Source: Pontiellaceae bacterium (GTDB lineage Bacteria; Verrucomicrobiota; Kiritimatiellia; Kiritimatiellales; Pontiellaceae). Taken from it: DNA of 5,587 bases. Positions 1-5,587 of this stretch are shown here, piece after piece. The stretch's first letter is position 1. The number at the start of each line of letters is the position of its first letter. The position numbers and the translations under genes are program-made. The stretch lies in NCBI GenBank assembly GCA_016937035.1, contig JAFGWS010000143.1, forward strand, positions 1 through 5,587, written 5' to 3'. The notes under the pieces were generated by a model. It saw nothing but the letters and a program-made list of their open reading frames with translations. It was not told where the DNA came from and made no database searches.

Positions 1-624
1 AACCTCTTCAGAAATTGTGGCGATATTCAATAGTCCACCGAAGGATACAAACACGAAGCCCGCCGTTGAAAGAATCGCATTCGCCCCATGATCCGAGCGA
101 ATAAACGGATCAAAACGGCTCGCTTCCATCATTGGAAGGCCCATAAAAAAATAGATCGTCATCAGGCCGAGCAATCCCACCACCAGCGCCACTTCCAGCC
201 GAGCCGCCGCCTCGGCGCCCTTGATATTGAGAAGCACAAAAAACAGGGCAACTGGAACCGCCGTGGCAAAAAACGGCACCCGCTCTCCCGACAAAAGGAG
301 AACCACCTCCGAAAGGCCATACACCGCAAATGCGGTCTTCAACGAAAGTGCAAACCAGCTCAGCAACCCCGCCACCGTGCCGATCAGTGGCCCCAAGCTG
401 CGGGTCACAAAAAAATAATCACCGCCCGCTTTCGGCATGGCCGTCGCCAGCTCCACCACACTCAGCACTCCGACCAAGGCCAGCAGACCGGCAATTAAAT
501 AGGAAAGAATCATCGCCGGGCCGACATGTGCGAAGGCCAGCCCCGGAAGCACAAAAATCCCCGAACTGACCATCGCCCCGGCGGCGATACAGAACACATC
601 AATAAACCGAAGACCTTTTTTCAT
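1..624 (-). CDS. APC-family amino acid permease, C-terminus cut off by window edge
   Basis: Reading the minus strand from the ATG at 624 gives 208 codons without a stop up to base 1, so the gene is partial and its C-terminal half lies outside the window. The product is very hydrophobic, with about six membrane segments near residues 8-30, 36-58, 77-105, 115-133, 143-163 and 183-203. TM1 carries the APC-type unwound motif SSGIFVLPG (residues 20-28), and TM2 is followed by ELATAMPKAGGDYFF (58-72), matching the family consensus E-x-x-x-x-x-P-x-A-G-G-x-Y. The visible part stops just after TM6, near SFGGLLNIATISEEV. Known of the family: inner-membrane amino acid/polyamine/organocation transport, usually 12 TMs. 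From memory the SSG-F-LPGLA start and the SLGPL stretch resemble the subgroup that often carries a C-terminal universal-stress domain, which cannot be checked here. The start is supported by AAGGGAG at 628-634, three bases upstream. It lies 77 bp downstream of the methyltransferase on the same strand, possibly in one transcript. The transported substrate is not deducible. Confidence 0.88.
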   Translation of the reverse strand, partial: MKKGLRFIDVFCIAAGAMVSSGIFVLPGLAFAHVGPAMILSYLIAGLLALVGVLSVVELATAMPKAGGDYFFVTRSLGPLIGTVAGLLSWFALSLKTAFAVYGLSEVVLLLSGERVPFFATAVPVALFFVLLNIKGAEAAARLEVALVVGLLGLMTIYFFMGLPMMEASRFDPFIRSDHGANAILSTAGFVFVSFGGLLNIATISEEV

Positions 625-701
625 ACGCTCCCTTAAAATCCATGAACAAGCCCACAGAAACAGGTTAATGATAAACGGAGAAAGCGCATCTCTTTATTCC
701 T

Positions 702-1730
702 CTAAATATGATCGCATTTTTTTACCAACTGACCGCAGGCCGCCGAAATATCGGCCCCCAGCGAATAGCGCAGCGTCGTGTCAAACCCGGCCGCCTTCAG
801 CCGGGACGCAAAGCGTTCGCGCTCCGGCTGAGGCGTTCCCCGAAAAGAACTGCCGTCGTATTCATTGAACGGGATAATATTAATATGCACAGGCAACTCG
901 TGCAAAAAGTTTTCCAACGCCTCGAGATCCTCCTCTCCGTCGTTTACTTCTTTCAGCATCAGATATTCCACCATGACTTTTTTCTTTTGAGCAAGCTGCT
1001 CCAGTGTCGCGCGCAGCTGAACGAGCGGATATTTCCGCGCCATCGGCATCAGCTTCTCCCTCACCGCCTGTCGCGCACTGTGCAGACTCAAGGCCAACTG
1101 AACTCCCGGAAATTTTTCCGCAAACTGAATCATCGCCTCGGGAATTCCAACCGTCGAAACCGTTATTTTCGATGGAGCCAAGTGAAAGAACGGAACACCG
1201 CACAAAAACTCCACTGCCCCGAACAGATGCTCAGGATTAAGCAACGGCTCACCCATTCCCATAAATACGACATTACGGATCATCCGCTCTTCCGTGTGAA
1301 GCAGTCGATTGGCCTGCGAAACCTGATCCAGAATTTCCGCCGCCGTAAGGTTGCGCGTGAATCCCATTTCGCCGGTGGAACAAAACCCGCAGCGACAGGC
1401 ACACCCGACCTGCGAAGATATACAGATGGACGTCCGTCCGGTCTTGGGCCGAAGAACCACACTTTCGATCAAATGATCATCTGCCGTTCGAAAAATCAGC
1501 TTACTGGCTCCATCGATCGCCGAATCATGACGCTCCACCAGCTCCAAACATTCAAACTGGACCTGTTCTTTAAAATCAGCGTGCGCAGCCTCCGGCAGCA
1601 GCGCGAGCGCATCGTCCCAATTCAGTGCCTTCTTAAAAAGTGCATTACGGAACTTCTTCATCGCATGCGGCTGCACCGCATTTCGCCGGCGGAGCATTTC
1701 CAAATGGTCAATATCGTAAATAGAAAACAT
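702..1730 (-). CDS. rlmN: Radical SAM 23S rRNA adenine-2503 methyltransferase, RlmN/Cfr family
   Basis: 342 residues, complete, stop TAG. The family methylates A2503 of 23S rRNA (RlmN at C2, also tRNA A37; Cfr at C8) with SAM and a 4Fe-4S cluster. Visible: cluster ligands C110, C114 and C117 (CxxxCxxC) within SSQVGC; C103, aligning with E. coli RlmN C118; GFTRNLT (123-129); SAM-binding VFMGMGEPLLN (155-165); STVGIP (192-197); LSLHS (214-218); EYLMLKEVNDG (255-265); INIIPFN (283-289); and C332 in ACGQL, the cysteine that forms the methyl-carrier or crosslink. All catalytic residues I can align are present. Oddities: the protein is shorter than E. coli RlmN (384 aa). The loop between E89 and C103 is one residue longer than in E. 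coli RlmN and the same length as in Cfr. The C-terminal motif reads RYSLGADISAACGQL instead of the RlmN-type TRGDDIDAACGQL. RlmN is more likely than Cfr because of GFTRNL and the chromosomal setting, but the C2/C8 specificity is not settled. The start has AAGGTAAGGAT directly upstream. Confidence 0.92.
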   Translation of the reverse strand: MFSIYDIDHLEMLRRRNAVQPHAMKKFRNALFKKALNWDDALALLPEAAHADFKEQVQFECLELVERHDSAIDGASKLIFRTADDHLIESVVLRPKTGRTSICISSQVGCACRCGFCSTGEMGFTRNLTAAEILDQVSQANRLLHTEERMIRNVVFMGMGEPLLNPEHLFGAVEFLCGVPFFHLAPSKITVSTVGIPEAMIQFAEKFPGVQLALSLHSARQAVREKLMPMARKYPLVQLRATLEQLAQKKKVMVEYLMLKEVNDGEEDLEALENFLHELPVHINIIPFNEYDGSSFRGTPQPERERFASRLKAAGFDTTLRYSLGADISAACGQLVKKCDHI

Positions 1731-1809
1731 ATCCTTACCTTATACCGAAAAGACACCGCCTCGCCGACCCCTTTTTCTACAATAGAGCTTCATCAAATGC
1801 ACAAACGAA

Positions 1810-1838
1810 TTGACGACATGAAAGATGAACTCTACAAT
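1810..1838 (+). promoter_or_regulatory. Predicted sigma70-type promoter of the ercA-like/kinase operon
   Basis: TTGACG (1810-1815) and TACAAT (1833-1838) are separated by exactly 17 bases, and each hexamer matches consensus at 5 of 6 positions. Transcription would start near 1845, giving a 5' UTR of about 40 nt that ends in a strong ribosome binding site. No promoter of similar quality is visible in the opposite direction for the methyltransferase. Confidence 0.7.
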
Positions 1839-1841
1839 CTC

Positions 1842-1871
1842 TAACTGTCAATGGATAGGTGTAACTGTTAC
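1842..1871 (+). promoter_or_regulatory. Possible operator: TAACTGT direct repeat ending in a palindrome
   Basis: TAACTGT occurs at 1842-1848 and again at 1862-1868, 20 bp apart, about two helical turns. The second copy is embedded in a perfect inverted repeat, GTAAC-T-GTTAC (1861-1871). The elements sit between the predicted transcription start and the ribosome binding site, where a bound repressor or an RNA fold could act. That these are binding sites is inference; short repeats also arise by chance. Confidence 0.3.
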
Positions 1872-1872
1872 C

Positions 1873-1878
1873 GGGAGG
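1873..1878 (+). promoter_or_regulatory. Ribosome binding site fixing the ercA-like start
   Basis: GGGAGG lies six bases before the ATG at 1885. The frame is also open back to an ATG at 1825, but that codon lies inside the predicted promoter and the residues it would add resemble nothing in the family. The 1885 start is therefore preferred. Confidence 0.75.
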
Positions 1879-1884
1879 CTAACA

Positions 1885-3046
1885 ATGAGCGGAACCAGCT
1901 TGGAGTTACGAAAGTTTGTGGCACCGGAATTTCTTTACGGATCAGGAGCGCTCTCTCTGGCTGGACGATACGCTCAAAATCTAGGAGGCCGCAAAGCGCT
2001 GGTCGTAACTGATCCCGGCGTGATCAAAGCCGGCTGGGCCGACAAGGTATGCGAATCGCTGAGAAAAGAAGGCATCAGCACGACGGTATTCTCGGACGTT
2101 ACCCCAAACCCGAAAGATTATGAAGTAGACCGGATGCAATGTATACGATAAGAATCAATGCAACATCATCGTCGCCATCGGAGGGGGAAGCCCGATAGAT
2201 TGCGCGAAAGGGATCGGCATTGCCCACGCCAACCACCGCAGCGTACTCGACTTCGAAGGCGTTGACGAAGTTCCCCTTCCGGGGCCGCCGCTCATCTGTA
2301 TTCCCACCACCGCCGGAACCTCGGCAGATGTCTCTCAATTCGCCGTCATCACCGACTCAGCTCGAAAGTTGAAAGTTGCAATTATCAGCAAAATGGTGGT
2401 CCCCGATGTTGCACTCATCGACCCGGAAACCACAGCCACTTTGCCGGCCGAGCTGACCGCTGCCACGGGAATGGATGCATTGGTGCATGCAATCGAATCC
2501 TATGTGTCCAACGCGAGCTCTCCAATCACCGACCTGAATGCACTTGAGTCGATTCGGCTGATCTCAAACAATCTGCTCGGAGCCATTAAGGACCCCGAAA
2601 ACCCGGTTTATCGCGACCAGATGATGACGGCCAGCCTCTTAGCCGGACTTGCATTCTCCAACGCCAGTCTTGGATTGGTTCACGCCATGGCCCATGCATT
2701 GGGAGGATTGCTGGGCGCTCCGCACGGATTGTGCAATGCCCTTCTCCTCGAAAGTGTCATCGAATTCAACTACCCCACTGCGGTTAAACGCTATAATCAG
2801 ATTGCTGAAACCATGGGAATCATACCAACCGAAACCCATACCGAAGAACACTGTGCAGCACTAATTGAAGGCATTGCCCAGCTGAGACGAAAAGCGGGCA
2901 TCGAGCGGGGGATTTCCGGACTGGGCGTCTTAAAAGAGACCATCCCGCAACTGGCCAGAAATGCATTTAATGACGCCTGCTCTGTCACCAACCCCCGTCC
3001 TGTCGGGATGAAAGGAATAGAAGCGATCTATGAACGAGCCTTTTGA
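1885..3046 (+). pseudogene. ercA: ErcA-like iron-containing alcohol dehydrogenase homologue, frameshifted
   Basis: Two frames together encode one group III iron-dependent alcohol dehydrogenase. The first runs from the ATG at 1885 to a stop at 2149-2151. The second covers the rest in the next frame to the stop at 3044-3046. The join is best placed at 2131: after D82 a lone C stands where a codon is expected, followed by G84-C-N-V-Y. Restoring two bases gives the family spacing and a 387-residue protein, the usual length. Residue numbers below use that reconstruction. NAD motif GGGSPID is at 100-106. Metal ligands D198, H202, H267 and H281 have the spacing of E. coli FucO (D196/H200/H263/H277). 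No other stop or lost motif is seen. The N-terminus (LRKFVAPEF, LAGRYA, ALVVTDPGVI) and the segments VTPNPKD, DFEGVD and SQFAVI match, from memory, ErcA, an ADH-like protein with a regulatory role in Pseudomonas ethanol oxidation. The sensor kinase directly downstream supports this. A plain alcohol dehydrogenase is the alternative. The break may be a recent mutation or a sequencing error. Confidence 0.82.
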
Positions 3047-3055
3047 ACGCAATCC

Positions 3056-3064
3056 GGAGAAGGA
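3056..3064 (+). promoter_or_regulatory. Ribosome binding site favouring the kinase start at 3069
   Basis: GGAGAAGGA lies just before the ATG at 3069, with its GGAG nine bases and its AGGA four bases upstream. The earlier in-frame ATG at 3030 overlaps the end of the upstream gene by 17 bases and has only a weak, distant AAAGGA. Confidence 0.6.
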
Positions 3065-3068
3065 ATCC

Positions 3069-4712
3069 ATGAGAACCCGAATCATCGGACTCGGGCAGAA
3101 TTCTATCCGCAAAAACTATTACCCCCAACTCCAGCAACGACTGGAAGAGGTTGAACAGGCCCGTAACGAATTGATTAAAAGCGAAGCACGATATCGACAT
3201 CTGGTGGAAAATATTAACGATGTAATTCTCAGCTTCGACAAGACCGGAAAAATTACGTACATCAGCCCCGCCATCAAATCGCTGGGAAACTGGAATCCGG
3301 AAGATCTTCAGGACCAAAATCTCAGACAATTCATTCACCCGGATGACCAGGAAAACATCTGCATCTGTGTCAACAATGCAAATCACGAAACCTTCACCGC
3401 AGAAATCCGGTTCCTGGGTGCCGATAAAAAATATCTGGACGTACGAATCTCCTGCCATAGAAGAAAAAATGACGACGAAACAACGGCTATCCTGAGCGAC
3501 TTAACCGACATCAAAAGAACACAGCGGGAGCACGAAAAACTACAAGAGCAACTGCTTCAATCACAAAAAATGGATTCCATCGGTCGGCTGGCCGGCGGTG
3601 TGGCCCACGATTTCAACAACATGCTCGCCGTCATCATGGGCAATGCCGAATTAATGCTTCAGCAGATTCCGGATGGAAATATACTCAAGGACGATGCCAG
3701 AGAAATCCTGCGAACCACACAGCGCGCCACTGCATTAACTAAACAACTGCTGGCCTTTGCCCGCAAGCAGTCCGTTAAGCCTGAAATTATTGACCTTAAT
3801 ACCGTTATTGGAATCTCTTCCAAAATGCTCCGCCGCGTGTTGGGCGAAAATATTGATCTGGCATGGATCCCGAACGAAAAACCGATGACCATCCTGATGG
3901 ATCCCTCGCAGCAGGACCAAATCCTTACCAACCTCTGTATCAACGCCCGCGACGCCATTGTCGGCACCGGCGTTATTTCCATCGAAACAAAAATGATCGA
4001 ACTGGATGAGGAATACTGTGCAACCCATCCCGGCGAAAGCCTGCCCGGAAGATTTGTTGTGCTGTCCGTTACCGACACCGGATGCGGAATGGACGAACAA
4101 ACCCTGTCCAACATCTTTGAGCCGTTCTTTACCACGAAAGCGTCTGGAAAAGGCACCGGACTTGGGCTCTCCACAGTGTACGGCATCGTTAAACAAAACA
4201 AAGGTTTCATCACCGTACACAGCAAGCCGAACAAGGGAACAAGATTCAATATCCATCTTCCCTATCACCCAAAAGAATCCAAAGCGACCCAAGCACCCGA
4301 CCCAACCCGCGATATGCAAAGAGGAGACGAAACGATTCTTTTGGTGGAAGATGAGCCCTTGCTCCTGAAAATGACGCATCGCATTCTCGAAGATCTTGGA
4401 TACAAGGTCATCTCGGCAAACAGCCCGACAGAAGCACTTCAGACCGCGGATGAGTATAATGCCCACATTGATCTTTTGCTGACCGATATTGTTATGCCTA
4501 AAATGGACGGTACAGACTTGGCAAAGGCTATCGCTGAAAGACGCCCCACCACAAAACACCTGTTCATGTCCGGCTATTCCGATTCCGCAGCAGCGCGTCA
4601 CGGTATCATTGAACCCGGCACTCAGCTTCTCCAAAAACCGTTCAGTGCACTGGTTCTTGCCGGCAAAATTCGGCAGATCCTTGAAAACACTAAACCTTCG
4701 GGGCAGCCATAG
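3069..4712 (+). CDS. Soluble PAS hybrid sensor histidine kinase with C-terminal receiver (ErcS-like)
   Basis: 547 residues from the ATG at 3069 (560 if the ATG at 3030 is used). The order is: an N-terminal motif GLGQNSIRKNYYPQL (7-21); a short coiled coil (about 20-42); one PAS domain (about 42-148) with HPDD near 90; HisKA with phospho-accepting H180 in GGVAHDFNNML; HATPase with N-box N292 and D295, G1 box DTGCGMD (336-342), F box EPFFTTK and G2 box GKGTGLGLS (360-368); then a receiver (about 421-540) with acidic pair E427/D428, phospho-acceptor D473 (LLLTDIVMPKMDG), S501 and K523. All residues needed for autophosphorylation and intramolecular transfer are present. No membrane segment or signal peptide is visible, so a cytoplasmic sensor is expected. 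There is no HPt or DNA-binding output, so a separate partner must carry the response. The gene starts 22 bp after the ercA-like gene, probably in the same operon. By analogy with ErcA/ErcS it could sense an alcohol- or redox-related state; that is inference, and the ligand is unknown. Confidence 0.9.
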   Translation: MRTRIIGLGQNSIRKNYYPQLQQRLEEVEQARNELIKSEARYRHLVENINDVILSFDKTGKITYISPAIKSLGNWNPEDLQDQNLRQFIHPDDQENICICVNNANHETFTAEIRFLGADKKYLDVRISCHRRKNDDETTAILSDLTDIKRTQREHEKLQEQLLQSQKMDSIGRLAGGVAHDFNNMLAVIMGNAELMLQQIPDGNILKDDAREILRTTQRATALTKQLLAFARKQSVKPEIIDLNTVIGISSKMLRRVLGENIDLAWIPNEKPMTILMDPSQQDQILTNLCINARDAIVGTGVISIETKMIELDEEYCATHPGESLPGRFVVLSVTDTGCGMDEQTLSNIFEPFFTTKASGKGTGLGLSTVYGIVKQNKGFITVHSKPNKGTRFNIHLPYHPKESKATQAPDPTRDMQRGDETILLVEDEPLLLKMTHRILEDLGYKVISANSPTEALQTADEYNAHIDLLLTDIVMPKMDGTDLAKAIAERRPTTKHLFMSGYSDSAAARHGIIEPGTQLLQKPFSALVLAGKIRQILENTKPSGQP

Positions 4713-4735
4713 CCAACACCGCACGCGCAACAAAT

Positions 4736-4767
4736 AAAAAAAACCGCCCTCGGATTGAGGACGGTTT
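4736..4767. terminator. Bidirectional intrinsic terminator between kinase and rpsD
   Basis: An 11-bp stem with one mismatch (AAACCGCCCTC at 4741-4751 and GAGGACGGTTT at 4757-4767) closes a 5-nt loop. On the minus strand the stem is followed by eight T (the A run at 4736-4743), a strong rho-independent terminator for rpsD. In the plus direction only a short T run (4765-4767) follows, so kinase transcripts are terminated less well. It lies between the two convergent stop codons. Confidence 0.85.
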
Positions 4768-4773
4768 CTGCAT

Positions 4774-4790
4774 AATCGAAAGGCTCGATT
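4774..4790 (-). other. Small perfect hairpin overlapping the rpsD stop codon
   Basis: AATCGA (4774-4779) and TCGATT (4785-4790) can pair as a 6-bp stem with loop AAGGC. One arm includes two bases of the rpsD stop codon (4789-4791). There is no T tract, so it is not a terminator on its own. It may protect the 3' end or be chance. Confidence 0.3.
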
Positions 4791-5391
4791 AGCGGGCGTA
4801 GAATTCGACAACCAGTGAGATTTCGCAAACCACCGGAACTTCTTCTATCGTGGGTAGACGGTTGAGTTCAGCCGTAAGTTGCTTGTCATTTGCCGTTACG
4901 TAGTCAGGGGTTTTAGCAACCTGCTGAGCCAGTACAAAGGCATCCAGATCTTTGGATTTCTCACGAACCGTAACCTTGTCGCCGACGCGCAACTGATAGG
5001 AGGGAATATTTACCTTCTTACCATTCACGCGATAGTGACCATGAGAAACCATCTGACGGGCCTGATAGATAGTACGGGCCATCCCTGCACGCAGAACAAG
5101 CGTATCAAGTCGGCTTTCAAGCATCTGCAGCATCACTTCCCCGGTGTTGCCCTGTTTGTGCGAAGCTTTCTCGTAAACGTTGCCCAACTGTTTTTCGCTC
5201 AGGTTATACTGATAACGAAGACGCTGCTTTTCCGTCAGCTGGCGGCCATAGTCGGACTGTTTGCCGCGACGACGATTGGGGCCGTGCTGTCCCGGAGGAT
5301 TCGGCCGACGTTCCAAATATTTCTCGGATTTAGGAGTAAGAGCAATGCCGAGGCGGCGTGCCTTCTTAATTTTAGGTCCAGTATACTTCAT
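4789..5391 (-). CDS. rpsD: 30S ribosomal protein S4
   Basis: 200 residues, complete, stop TAA, the normal length for bacterial S4. S4 binds the 5' domain of 16S rRNA early in small-subunit assembly and lines the mRNA entry side. The N-terminal globular region (1-90) begins MKYTGPKIKKARRLG and contains YLERRP, GQHG (34-37), SDYGRQL (46-52) and EKQRLRYQY (54-62). The S4 RNA-binding domain spans about 92-145, with ESRLDTLVLRAGMARTIYQA, VSHGHYRVNGKKVNIPSY (115-132) and VGDKV. The tail has LPTIEEVP and the conserved end EFYAR. The N-terminal zinc-binding cysteines of some S4 proteins are absent; the single cysteine is C189. The start is supported by AAGGA at 5397-5401, five bases upstream. It is not flanked by rpsM, rpsK, rpoA or rplQ, at least on the downstream side; instead it has its own promoter, long leader and terminator and looks monocistronic. 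Confidence 0.97.
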   Translation of the reverse strand: MKYTGPKIKKARRLGIALTPKSEKYLERRPNPPGQHGPNRRRGKQSDYGRQLTEKQRLRYQYNLSEKQLGNVYEKASHKQGNTGEVMLQMLESRLDTLVLRAGMARTIYQARQMVSHGHYRVNGKKVNIPSYQLRVGDKVTVREKSKDLDAFVLAQQVAKTPDYVTANDKQLTAELNRLPTIEEVPVVCEISLVVEFYAR

Positions 5392-5551
5392 CTATTTCCT
5401 TTCAATATCCCGTGAAATCCCTGCAAATTAAGCCGGCTTTACCGGCCGCCCGTTTGGATAATTCGAGTCCGGGCGCTCGCCCCGCACCATGCGGCATTTA
5501 TTTCTTTGGCGATGATCCTTCGGTCAGGATCCCGTTATACGGGAAACAAGA
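5392..5551 (-). promoter_or_regulatory. Long structured 5' leader of rpsD
   Basis: About 160 nt separate the predicted transcription start (near 5551) from the rpsD ATG. Four potential hairpins are visible: CCCGT/ACGGG (5531-5535 with 5539-5543), GATCCT/AGGATC (5514-5519 with 5526-5531), GGGC/GCCC (5471-5474 with 5479-5482) and GCCGG/CCGGC (5432-5436 with 5442-5446). Known: S4 is an autogenous regulator that binds mRNA leaders in E. coli (alpha operon) and Bacillus (rpsD). That this leader is an S4 target is inference; I cannot match it to a described leader class. Confidence 0.4.
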
Positions 5552-5557
5552 CGGGCA

Positions 5558-5585
5558 TTTATATAGGATCCGTTTTTTGAGTCAA
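5558..5585 (-). promoter_or_regulatory. Predicted sigma70-type promoter of rpsD
   Basis: On the minus strand TTGACT (complement of 5580-5585) and TATAAA (complement of 5558-5563) are 16 bases apart, each 5 of 6 to consensus. It is the only good promoter upstream of rpsD in the window and supports separate transcription of rpsD. Confidence 0.7.
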
Positions 5586-5587
5586 CC

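Noticed and set aside
88..498. Plus-strand open frame of 136 codons at the left end
   Set aside because: The minus strand encodes a coherent APC permease over the same bases; the plus frame is Arg/His/Gln-rich shadow sequence.
633..689. 18-codon open frame (MRFLRLSLTCFCGLVHGF) on the minus strand between rlmN and the permease, with AGAGGA upstream
   Set aside because: It is too short to judge. It could be a leader peptide because its stop overlaps the permease ribosome binding site, but there is no regulatory residue run or attenuator hairpin.
708..1844. Long plus-strand open frame of 378 codons opposite the methyltransferase
   Set aside because: It lies antisense to a clear RlmN/Cfr-family gene, its translation is low-complexity and rich in Arg/His/Gln, and it resembles no protein family. 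It is a shadow frame.
2119..2160. Programmed ribosomal frameshift as explanation for the two ercA-like frames
   Set aside because: No slippery heptamer, no CUUUGA-type +1 site and no obvious stimulatory structure is present, and the join would also lack one family residue. A 2-base loss or a sequence error fits better.
3735..4811. Long minus-strand open frame of 358 codons opposite the kinase
   Set aside because: It is antisense to a kinase with all domain motifs in the plus frame, has no recognisable motif, and crosses the terminator and the end of rpsD.
5461..5490. tRNA-like string on the plus strand: TTCGAGT followed downstream by CCCGCACCA
   Set aside because: After TTCGAGT there are 21 bases to the end of CCA where a tRNA has 16. 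The bases before it (GATAA) cannot pair with CCGGG, and no 5' acceptor, D arm or anticodon arm is found upstream.
5402..5497. 31-codon open frame on the minus strand in the rpsD leader, ending over the rpsD ribosome binding site
   Set aside because: No ribosome binding site precedes its ATG, its sequence is basic and GC-driven, and it coincides with the hairpins. It is more likely chance within a structured leader.

Overview
The window is an ordinary-looking bacterial chromosome segment with five protein-coding loci. Cues to the host are indirect. The S4 protein is of the zinc-free type, rpsD stands alone instead of in an alpha operon, and the RlmN/Cfr-family enzyme is divergent. Together with the ErcA-like/hybrid-kinase pair, this makes me lean towards a free-living Gram-negative-type bacterium, possibly of the PVC superphylum (Kiritimatiellota, Verrucomicrobiota or Lentisphaerota). 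That placement is a guess from sequence flavour, not a demonstrated assignment.

Left part (1-1730, minus strand): a radical-SAM RlmN/Cfr-family rRNA methyltransferase is followed 77 bp downstream by an APC-family amino acid permease. The permease runs off the left edge of the window, so only its first 208 residues are visible. No clear terminator separates the two, so they may be co-transcribed.

Middle (1731-4712, plus strand): a near-consensus promoter and a palindromic 5' UTR lead into an iron-containing alcohol dehydrogenase homologue. It most resembles, from memory, the regulatory protein ErcA. It is followed at once by a soluble hybrid histidine kinase (N-terminal RKNYYPQL-type motif, coiled coil, PAS, HisKA, HATPase, receiver). 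This resembles the ErcA/ErcS-type pairing known from Pseudomonas ethanol-oxidation regulation, and it is the most interesting content of the window. The ercA-like frame is broken by a single shift near base 2131, best explained by loss of two bases. All metal ligands and the NAD motif remain intact on either side.

Right part (4713-5587): a convergent, bidirectional terminator separates the kinase from rpsD (30S protein S4) on the minus strand. rpsD has its own strong promoter at the right edge and a leader of about 160 nt with several potential hairpins, which suggests autogenous or leader-based control.
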